Origin: Planctomycetota bacterium
Lineage (GTDB): Bacteria > Planctomycetota > PUPC01 > DSUN01
DNA: 14,517 nucleotides
Reading direction: 5' to 3'
Assembly (NCBI GenBank): GCA_016872875.1
Contig: VGYW01000207.1
Coordinates: 1 to 14,517, forward strand
A model generated the notes under the pieces. The model had not been told where the DNA came from and searched no databases. It saw nothing but the letters and a program-made list of their open reading frames with translations. Positions 6,747 through 12,560 of the stretch are shown here, piece by piece (the stretch's first letter is position 1; each line of letters opens with the position of its first letter). The translations under genes and the position numbers were made by a program.

Positions 6747-7799
6747 ATGCGCACGGTTCGGATCGGCATTGCGGGGCTGGGCTGGTGGGCGTGCGAGACG
6801 CACATCCCGAACCTCCTGAGGGTCGAGGGGGCGGAGGTCCGCGCCCTGTGCAGCCGCTCGCCTGAGAACATCGCGCGAGGCCGCAAGGCGCTCGGCGGCG
6901 CCCCGGAGCCGCTCGTCTTCAACGACTACGAGGACCTGCTGGCCTGCGATGAAGTGGACGCAGTGGTCGTCTGCACGCCGAACTACCTTCATGCTCCGAT
7001 GACTCTTGCCGCGCTCTGGGCGGGGAAGCACGTGCTGGTGGAGAAGCCGCTGGGCCTCGACCCCGCGGAGTGCGAGCCCATCGTTGCCGAGGCCGCGGAG
7101 CGGCGCCTCGCCGTGCAGGTGGGGGTCGAGCTCCGCTACTCCGACGCCGCGCAGGCGATGCGGCGCCTCATCGCTGAGGGCGCAGTCGGCGAGGTCGCGC
7201 TACTCCGCACCGACATCTGGCGCCAGTGGGGCGCGCCAGGCAGTTGGCGGACCGACGCCGCGAACTCGGGCGGACTCTACCACGAGCTGGGGGTCCACTA
7301 CATTGACCTGCTGGACTTCCTCGCGGGCGGGACGCCGCAGTGGGTCTCCGCCGCGGGCGGGGTGAGGGCGGTGGCCCGCGACTTCGATTACGCCTTCACC
7401 ACCCTCGGCTATGAGGGCGGCGCGGTGGCCGCCTTCGGCATGTGCCTCTTCGCCGCGGGAGCGCGCGAGGAGGTCGTGGCGGAGGCCATCGGCGCCGAAG
7501 GGCGCCTGGTGGGCGACATCATAGCCGGCCGTCTGACCCTCTGGCGGCGCCAGGGCGAGCCGCAAGACCAGTCGCCGAAGCGAACCGGCGACAAGCTGTT
7601 CGGCTTCCCCGGCTCGCTCGAGAGCGTGGCCTCATTCGTCGAGTGCGTGCGGACGGGCGCCCGGCCCTCCGCCGATGCCGCCGCGGGCGAGGCCCTCTGC
7701 CGCGCCTGCGAGGCCGCCCGACGCTCCGCCGCACTGGGCGGAGAGAGAATCACCACGGAGACACGGAGCACACAGAGAGAAACAGGAAAGGGCAACTGA
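6747..7799 (+). CDS. Gfo/Idh/MocA-family NAD(P)-dependent oxidoreductase
   Basis: The 350-residue protein opens with a Rossmann dinucleotide-binding motif (RIGIAGLGWWA, residues 5-15). It has the family's VVVCTPNYLHAPMTLAAL block at 73-90, and VEKPLGLD with the catalytic-type Lys100. The second-domain motif GGLYHELGVHYIDLLDF (175-191) places the usual catalytic His at 184. Members oxidise or epimerise sugars, inositols and related polyols in the cytoplasm; the substrate is not readable here. No signal peptide is present. The frame is open far upstream but crosses the GTC/GAC repeat; ATG at 6747 is chosen because the Rossmann strand starts five residues later and GAGGA precedes it. The last 17 or so residues (RITTETRSTQRETGKGN) come from the left arm of repeat B, so the ancestral end was probably near residue 333. 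Confidence 0.92.
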   Translation: MRTVRIGIAGLGWWACETHIPNLLRVEGAEVRALCSRSPENIARGRKALGGAPEPLVFNDYEDLLACDEVDAVVVCTPNYLHAPMTLAALWAGKHVLVEKPLGLDPAECEPIVAEAAERRLAVQVGVELRYSDAAQAMRRLIAEGAVGEVALLRTDIWRQWGAPGSWRTDAANSGGLYHELGVHYIDLLDFLAGGTPQWVSAAGGVRAVARDFDYAFTTLGYEGGAVAAFGMCLFAAGAREEVVAEAIGAEGRLVGDIIAGRLTLWRRQGEPQDQSPKRTGDKLFGFPGSLESVASFVECVRTGARPSADAAAGEALCRACEAARRSAALGGERITTETRSTQRETGKGN

Positions 7800-7899
7800 A
7801 CATGAAGAAGCTCGAGTCCCCCGTCCGTGTCCGTCCGTGTCGGTCCGTGTTCCTGCTCTGGTTCTTGCTCTCTCCGTGTTCTCCGTGTCTCTGTGGTGA
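7750..7899. repeat. Inverted-repeat element, family B, spanning a gene junction
   Basis: The left arm TCACCACGGAGACACGGAG onward (7750-7781) matches the reverse complement of 7868-7899 at 28 of 32 positions. The interior contains further tandem copies of CCGTCCGTGT. The element covers the end of the oxidoreductase gene and the region before the ceramidase-like gene. CACGGAGACACGGAG-type repeats occur widely between genes in environmental bacteria. Confidence 0.82.
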
Positions 7900-7924
7900 A
7901 CCCTCTTCTCCCAGGAGGCTCCCG

Positions 7925-9361
7925 ATGAAGGCCGGCTTCGCGGAACGCGACATCACGCCCTCAGAGGGCATGGAACGCCCCGGCGGCTACGGAAAGGCGT
8001 TCCACAAGGGACCCGCCCACGACCCCTGCAAGGTGCGGGCCGCCGTGTTCGACGACGGCTCGACCCGTGTGGCCCTCGTGGGCATTGACGCCCTCGCCGT
8101 GCCCCGCAAGCTCGTGGTCGAGGCCCGCTTTGGCATCGAGAAGCAATGTGGCATCCGGGCCGAGGCCGTGATGATCGGCGCCTCGCACACCCACTCCGGC
8201 GGACCTACCTGCATGGTCCAGCCAGGCGAGTTCGACCACGCCTCCGACCTCGCCAAGAAGCTGGCCTACGAAATGTCCTCGTGCGCCGACGCTAAGTACC
8301 TGGAGATTGTGAAGAAGGCTCTCATCGAGGCGGTTGTCGAGGCCGACCAGAAGCGCGTCGAGGTCAAGGCCTGCGTCGGCTCGGGCCGCGCCGAGGGCGT
8401 CGCCTTCAACCGACGCCAGCGGATGAAGAACGGCCTCGCCTACTCCCACGCGGGAAAGGGCAACCCCGACATCCTGGGCTACGCGGGTCCGACCGACCCC
8501 GAGGTCGGCGTCATCGGGGCTTGGGACGCGAAGGGCCAGTTCCTCGGCTGCGTCGTCAACTTCGCCTGCCACGGGACCGCGGGCGTGGCCGGCACCTCCG
8601 CCGACTGGATTCACTACCTTGAGCAGACCGTGCGCGGGGTCATGGGCGACAAGGCCATCGTCGTCTTCCTCAACGGCGCTTGCGGCGACGTGACCCAGGT
8701 GGACAACCTCAGCCCCTACACCGGCGAGTTCGGCGAGCGGGCCGGCGTCAAGCTCGGTCAGAGCGTGGGCGCCGAAGCCCTCAAAGTCCTAGCCAGCGCC
8801 ACCCCTGGCGACATCGGCCCCACCGCCGCCAAGACCGAAACCCTCCGCATCCCGCGCCGCAAGCCCTCGCCCGCCAAGGTCAAGGCCGCCCTCGAACTCG
8901 TCGCCAAAGACCAGAAAGAGGTCGGCCACACGCCCTGGACCTTCGCCAAAGAAACCGTCCTTCTCGACGCCGTCCTCCAGAAGGAGCCAATCGCCGAGGT
9001 CGAGGTTCAGGCCATCCAGGTCGGCCCGGCCGTCTTCCTAGCGAACCCGGCGGAGTTCTTCTGCCAGCTCGGGCTTGACATCAAGAAGGGCAGCCCATTC
9101 CCATTGACCTGTCCCGTCGAGCTGGCCAACGGCTGCATCGGCTACGTCCCCACCGAAGAGGCCCTTGGCGAGCACGGCGGCGGCTACGAGACTCGGCTCA
9201 CCGCCTACAGCAACCTCGAGCCCAAGGGCGGCCCCAAGATCGTCGCCGCCTGCATCGCCCTCGCCAAGACCCTCACCCCCGGCACAGTCCCCGAGCCCCC
9301 CAAAGCCGGCCCCTTCACCAAGGGCTGGGAATACGGCACCGTGCCGCCCGAGAACGAATGA
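7925..9361 (+). CDS. Neutral/alkaline ceramidase-like amidohydrolase
   Basis: From ATG 7925 the protein has 478 residues. It resembles the N-terminal catalytic domain of the neutral/alkaline non-lysosomal ceramidase family, which hydrolyses N-acyl amides with a zinc centre. Visible landmarks are KAGFAERDITP at 2-12, ASHTHSGGP at 86-94, NFACHGTAG at 212-220, NGACGDVTQVDN at 250-261 and ANGCIGYVPTEEA near the end. It is shorter than classical ceramidases and seems to lack their C-terminal Ig-like domain, so the true substrate may differ. Two starts are possible. ATG 7925 has AGGAGG exactly 6 nt upstream and begins where the family begins. ATG 7802, two bases after the oxidoreductase stop, adds 41 residues resembling a signal peptide (VFLLWFLLSPCSPCLCGE), but these are encoded by repeat B. 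I prefer 7925. It is probably cotranscribed with the oxidoreductase. Confidence 0.85.
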   Translation: MKAGFAERDITPSEGMERPGGYGKAFHKGPAHDPCKVRAAVFDDGSTRVALVGIDALAVPRKLVVEARFGIEKQCGIRAEAVMIGASHTHSGGPTCMVQPGEFDHASDLAKKLAYEMSSCADAKYLEIVKKALIEAVVEADQKRVEVKACVGSGRAEGVAFNRRQRMKNGLAYSHAGKGNPDILGYAGPTDPEVGVIGAWDAKGQFLGCVVNFACHGTAGVAGTSADWIHYLEQTVRGVMGDKAIVVFLNGACGDVTQVDNLSPYTGEFGERAGVKLGQSVGAEALKVLASATPGDIGPTAAKTETLRIPRRKPSPAKVKAALELVAKDQKEVGHTPWTFAKETVLLDAVLQKEPIAEVEVQAIQVGPAVFLANPAEFFCQLGLDIKKGSPFPLTCPVELANGCIGYVPTEEALGEHGGGYETRLTAYSNLEPKGGPKIVAACIALAKTLTPGTVPEPPKAGPFTKGWEYGTVPPENE

Positions 9362-9378
9362 TGGAGCCTCGTGTGCTC

Positions 9379-9408
9379 TTGGACTTCCCGCCACGCGCGG
9401 CGTATCAT
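9379..9408 (+). promoter_or_regulatory. Candidate promoter of the nucleotidyltransferase pair
   Basis: TATCAT (9403-9408, five of six bases) lies 18 nt after TTGGAC (9379-9384, weak). It sits in the 106-nt gap after the ceramidase-like stop codon and would give the two-gene module its own transcript. Confidence 0.35.
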
Positions 9409-9467
9409 ATTCGGAGAGGGGTGCTGTGGGAGCGTGAGGCGCAGTGTGCGGAATCAGGACCGAGAAC

Positions 9468-10046
9468 ATGAGCAACGGTGAGCACACGGGGCCCGCGGGG
9501 ACTTCGGCATTGACCCGGGAGACCATCCTGTCGGCCTTGCGGCGCCTATCGGATGAACTCGGGCGGCAAGGGGTCACTGGAGAGATCTGCCTTTGCGGCG
9601 GCACGGTCATGGTCCTCGCGTTCACTGCCCGGCCATCCACGAAGGACGTTGATGCCATCTTCCAGCCCGTCCAGTTGATCCGCGGCCTGGCTGCCCGGAT
9701 CGCCGAGGAACAGAATCTCCCCCCTGACTGGCTCAATGACGCCGTCAAGGGCTTCGTCTCGGTTCGGCACGAGACGACGAGTGGCAACCTGCCGCAATTC
9801 CCCTATCTGCGTCTGACGATGCCAGTGCCGGAGTATCTGCTCGCCATGAAGTGCATGGCCGCACGCCTCGGCGGAACCACCGGCGAGCCATCGGACGTGC
9901 CGGACATCGCGTTCCTCATTCGCCATCTAGGGCTGAGCTCACCCCGGCAGGTGCTCGATATCGTCGCGGAATACTACCCGGCCAACCACATCCCCGTGAA
10001 GACTCAGTACCTTATCGAGGGCCTCTTCGAGGAGGGCCAGCTATGA
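9468..10046 (+). CDS. Nucleotidyltransferase-fold protein, DUF6036/AbiEii-like putative toxin
   Basis: The 192-residue protein has the minimal nucleotidyltransferase signature: LCGGTVMVL (42-50), then STKDVDAIF with D60 and D62 as the metal-binding pair. Later YLLAMKCMAAR (124-134) and DVPDIAFLIRHLGL (146-157, partly conserved) match the layout of DUF6036 and AbiEii-type proteins. In characterised relatives (AbiEii, MenT) the enzyme modifies RNA, such as tRNA ends, and acts as a toxin in abortive infection or growth arrest. The role here is by analogy. ATG 9468 is chosen over an upstream GTG because it has AGGA in front and the extra residues are not family-like. Its TGA overlaps the ATG of the next gene, giving a coupled two-gene module. 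Confidence 0.78.
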   Translation: MSNGEHTGPAGTSALTRETILSALRRLSDELGRQGVTGEICLCGGTVMVLAFTARPSTKDVDAIFQPVQLIRGLAARIAEEQNLPPDWLNDAVKGFVSVRHETTSGNLPQFPYLRLTMPVPEYLLAMKCMAARLGGTTGEPSDVPDIAFLIRHLGLSSPRQVLDIVAEYYPANHIPVKTQYLIEGLFEEGQL

Positions 10047-10423
10047 GGCCGAAGACGCTCGCGGAGGTCGCGGAGCTTGCCCTTCTCGGCGACTCGTTCG
10101 ACCGCTGCCTTGCCAACTTCCTGGACGGGTTCTACGCGGCGCCTGGGGCCGCCGCCTTGACCCCGACGCCCCCTCTGCTCGCGCCCCACTTTGGGGACCG
10201 CGGGCGGGTCCAGGACGCCTATCTTGCGGCGACTGCCGAGGAGCTGGCCCGCCGCTTCGAGTTGCCGGTCCCTGCCTGGACCGCTGGGGAAGAGCGGGTG
10301 CTTCACCGGCCCTGGTTCGCATCGCCCCTGGCCGCCCTGCGTGCCGTCCTTCTCGTCGAGAGCCCGCCCAGCTTCCGGGCGCGCAACATCTTCGTGAGCG
10401 AGAACGCCCTGACCCGCGTTTAA
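10043..10423 (+). CDS. Small partner of the nucleotidyltransferase, putative antitoxin
   Basis: This 126-residue protein begins MRPKTLAEVAELALLGDSFD and overlaps the nucleotidyltransferase gene by the 4-nt ATGA, so the two are almost certainly expressed together. I recognise no named domain. Features are an N-terminal helical segment (LAEVAELALLGDSFDRCLANFLDGFYAAP, about 6-34), a linker rich in Pro and Leu, and a C-terminal block PWFASPLAALRAVLLVESPP followed by SFRARNIFVSENAL. The FRxRNIFVSxNAL tail looks conserved in partners of this type as I remember them. It lacks an obvious helix-turn-helix. The antitoxin assignment rests on operon structure and size. Its TAA stop lies 7 nt before a short stretch resembling the end of the ceramidase-like gene. 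Confidence 0.68.
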   Translation: MRPKTLAEVAELALLGDSFDRCLANFLDGFYAAPGAAALTPTPPLLAPHFGDRGRVQDAYLAATAEELARRFELPVPAWTAGEERVLHRPWFASPLAALRAVLLVESPPSFRARNIFVSENALTRV

Positions 10424-10429
10424 CACCCA

Positions 10430-10471
10430 GCCCCGCCCTTCAAGACGGGCTGGGAATACAGCTTCGTCCCT
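10430..10471 (+). pseudogene. Probable remnant of the ceramidase-like gene 3' end
   Basis: Read in one frame this encodes APPFKTGWEYSFVP. The intact gene ends AGPFTKGWEYGTVPPENE. The GWEY and PF..(K/T)(K/T)..VP positions coincide without gaps, and the DNA shares GGGCTGGGAATAC plus CCCTTCA at the same spacing (about 32 of 45 bases identical overall). The match is short, and a 13-base identity alone could arise by chance in GC-rich DNA. The position immediately after the partner gene's stop, mirroring the DUF2284 remnant, is what makes it credible. A CCCAGCCC/GGGCTGGG stem overlaps it. Confidence 0.5.
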
Positions 10472-10525
10472 ATCTGCAACGGGTGGATGACGATGGGGCG
10501 CCGCGATAGCTATAGCGGCTCCAGA

Positions 10526-10561
10526 TTGCCACTTGCAACGGCGTCATTTTGCCACTATAAT
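10526..10561 (+). promoter_or_regulatory. Strong candidate promoter with repeated TTGCCACT, AAA/DUF4143 gene
   Basis: TTGCAA (10533-10538), a 17-nt spacer and a perfect TATAAT (10556-10561) stand just 10 nt before the ATG at 10572, so the transcript would be nearly leaderless. TTGCCACT occurs at 10526-10533 and again at 10549-10556, abutting the -35 and the -10 boxes. A direct repeat placed this way could be an operator, perhaps for autoregulation. Confidence 0.6.
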
Positions 10562-10571
10562 GTGATTGAAC

Positions 10572-11792
10572 ATGACAGAGTACCTGCCTCGTGAGACCAC
10601 CTCCCGGCTTGTGAAGGCCCTTCGCGCGCTGCCCGTGGTCGTGCTGTCCGGGCTGCGGCAGACTGGGAAGAGCACGCTGCTCCAGCACGAGGAGGCGCTC
10701 TTGAAGGGGCGCGCCTATCGGACGCTGGACGACTTTGCGACCCTTGCCGCGGCGCGGGCGAATCCCGAGGCGCTGCTGGGCGACGCCGCAATCCTCGACG
10801 AGGTGCAGCGCTGCCCGGAGCTCCTCCTGGCCGTGAAGCGGAGCGTGGATGAGGGGCGGCGTCCAGGCCGCTTCATCCTGTCGGGCTCAGCGAACCTGGC
10901 GTTGCTCGGGCACGTGTCGGAGACTCTCGCGGGCCGCGCCGCCTACTTCGCCCTTCAGCCGATGACCCGTCGCGAGGCGCGGGGCGCGACGGGCAAGCCG
11001 CCGTTTCTCGCCGAGTTCATCCGCTCGCAGGAACTGCCGCGCGGCGCCGCGGAGCCAGTGACCGAGGAAGAGGTGCTCGCGGGCGGCCTGCCGCCGGCAT
11101 GCCTGGGGCCGGCCGACGCCGTGGCCGAGTGGTTCCGGGGATACGTGCAGACCTACATCGAGCGCGACGTGCGGCAGCTTTCGCAGATAGCCGACCTTGT
11201 GGCCTTTCGCACTCTGGCGCAATTGGCGGCGCTCCGCACCGGCCAGGTGCTCGTGGTGAGCACGCTCGCCCGCGACGCAAAGCTCACCGCCGCCACTGCG
11301 GGGCGATACCTGGACCTGCTGGAGGCCTCGTTCGTCCTCCGCCGCCTCCCACCGTTCCTCAAGAACCGCTCCTCGCGCCTGATCAAGTCGCCAAAGCTGC
11401 ACGTCACCGACAGCGGGCTTGCGGCGCACCTGGCGGGAGTTGACCGCCTGGAGCCCGGCCGCGACGACCTCTTGCGCGGTGCCCTGATCGAGACCTATAC
11501 TGCTCAGAACCTCGCGGCCCTGCTCGAGGCCCACCTGCCCGACGCGCAACTGAGCTACTGGCACGAGCAGGGCCGCCACGAGGTGGACTTCGTGATTGAA
11601 GCGGGCCGCAAGGTGCTGGCCGTCGAGGTCAAGGCGGCCACGCGGTGGGCCGAGAGCGACTTGGCCGGGCTGCGCGCGTTCGTGGCCCGCACCCCCGCTT
11701 GCACCGCCGCGGTGCTCGCCTACAACGGGCGGCAGGCCGTGCGGCTCGACGGCAAGCTCTTCGCCATCCCGCTGGGACACGTCGTGGCGTGA
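10572..11792 (+). CDS. AAA-type ATPase with C-terminal DUF4143 nuclease-like domain
   Basis: The 406-residue protein has a Walker A motif GLRQTGKST (27-35), Walker B AILDEVQR (73-80) and a sensor-type FILSGSANL (101-109). The middle carries the DUF4143 signature (YIERDVRQLSQI, LVVSTLARDAKLTAATAGRYLDLLE, PKLHVTDSGLAAHLAG). The C-terminal segment has a PD-(D/E)xK-like set: E307 (GALIETY), D339 (EVDFVIE), E352 and K354 (AVEVKAA). This family is widespread, mobile in distribution, and of unknown role; some authors suspect defence or toxin-antitoxin-like functions. No ribosome binding site is visible, which fits the nearly leaderless promoter. A TTG two codons upstream is an alternative start. It reads as a complete, probably functional gene and stands alone, without an overlapping partner. 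Confidence 0.9.
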   Translation: MTEYLPRETTSRLVKALRALPVVVLSGLRQTGKSTLLQHEEALLKGRAYRTLDDFATLAAARANPEALLGDAAILDEVQRCPELLLAVKRSVDEGRRPGRFILSGSANLALLGHVSETLAGRAAYFALQPMTRREARGATGKPPFLAEFIRSQELPRGAAEPVTEEEVLAGGLPPACLGPADAVAEWFRGYVQTYIERDVRQLSQIADLVAFRTLAQLAALRTGQVLVVSTLARDAKLTAATAGRYLDLLEASFVLRRLPPFLKNRSSRLIKSPKLHVTDSGLAAHLAGVDRLEPGRDDLLRGALIETYTAQNLAALLEAHLPDAQLSYWHEQGRHEVDFVIEAGRKVLAVEVKAATRWAESDLAGLRAFVARTPACTAAVLAYNGRQAVRLDGKLFAIPLGHVVA

Positions 11793-11839
11793 CGCGGCGG
11801 CCGGTCGGGAGGCAGGCAACACTCATTGGAGAACGAGGC

Positions 11840-12292
11840 ATGCGCAGGATCGGACGAGTGGTGCTGTGGTGCTCGGCTCTCGCGCTCGCGGCTGGCGCCG
11901 AGGAGCCCGAGAAGAAGGAGGCGGCGGCGCCGAAGCTCGACGGGGTGTGGACGGGCTTCACGGTGATGGGGAAGGGGGAGACGCCCGACCGCGGGCCGGT
12001 GCACCTGAAGCTGACGATCAAGGGCGACCACGTGGACGCCGAGCGCCTCGACGGCCAGCAGTTGCCCATGAAGGAAGGCACCGTGAAGCTCACGCCCGGC
12101 AAGCCGATGCAGATGGACGGCACGGAGACGAATCCGCGCGGCCGGGTGCGCACCTACCTGGGCATCGCCGAGCTGAGCGGCGACACCCTCAAGTGGTGCG
12201 TCTCGACCCCCAACGGCCCGCGGCCGACGGAGTTCGAGACGAAGCGGCCGAGCTTCCTGGTCATCCTCAAGCGCCAGAAGCCGCAGAGCTGA
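11840..12292 (+). CDS. Secreted TIGR03067-like protein (lipocalin-like)
   Basis: The 150-residue protein has a signal peptide (MRRIGRVVLWCSALALAAGA, cleavage likely before EEPEK), a charged linker, and one domain from about residue 33 (LDGVWTGFTV). The order GVW, LTIKGDHVDAE, GTVKLTPGKPMQMDG, YLGIAELSGDTLKWC, RPTEF and SFLVILKRQ matches the planctomycete TIGR03067 domain as I know it. The biochemical role is unknown; the fold is thought to be a small beta-barrel. GGAG and GAGG lie upstream of the ATG. It follows the ATPase gene by 47 nt but has its own export signal and probably belongs to the host backbone rather than the accessory module. This gene is the strongest single lineage clue in the window. 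Confidence 0.82.
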   Translation: MRRIGRVVLWCSALALAAGAEEPEKKEAAAPKLDGVWTGFTVMGKGETPDRGPVHLKLTIKGDHVDAERLDGQQLPMKEGTVKLTPGKPMQMDGTETNPRGRVRTYLGIAELSGDTLKWCVSTPNGPRPTEFETKRPSFLVILKRQKPQS

Positions 12293-12355
12293 GGGCTGCG
12301 CCACGCTCGCCCCTCTGGTCCCTCTCCCTTGTACCTGTTTGGCGAGGGTGGAACC

Positions 12356-12477
12356 ATCCCCCCTCTCCCTCGGGGAGAGGGCTGGGGTGAGGGTGCTTGG
12401 CTTGCCGCGGACGAGGCAGGAAGCACCCTCACCCGCCCGCCCCTGGCGGGCGACCTCTCCCCAAGGGAGAGGTGGGC
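12356..12477. repeat. Inverted-repeat element, family C, between convergent genes
   Basis: The left arm holds CCCTCTCCCTCGGGGAGAGG then GCTGGGGTGAGGGTGCTT; the right arm begins AAGCACCCTCACCC and ends CCTCTCCCCAAGGGAGAGG. The arms pair over about 40 nt with an internal CCCGCCC/GGCGGGC stem. A further hairpin (CTCTCCCTT/AAGTAGAGGGGAAGAG) lies at about 12508-12533. It fills most of the gap between the convergent TIGR03067-like gene and the right-hand secreted gene, where RNA from it could help end transcription both ways. Confidence 0.75.
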
Positions 12478-12560
12478 AACCTTCCGACGCGACGCTCAAC
12501 ACGCACTCTCCCTTAAGTAGAGGGGAAGAGCGCGAGGGCAAATGTGTATGGCAGGCCCGG

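Noticed and set aside
7442..7801. Longer N-terminal extension of the ceramidase-like gene overlapping the oxidoreductase
   Set aside because: The frame is open but is the shifted reading of the oxidoreductase gene, rich in Arg and Gly, and no family member is known to me with such an extension.
10426..10454. Terminator after the nucleotidyltransferase pair
   Set aside because: CCCAGCCC and GGGCTGGG form an 8-bp stem, but no T-run follows and the right half coincides with the ceramidase-tail similarity, so the stem may be incidental.
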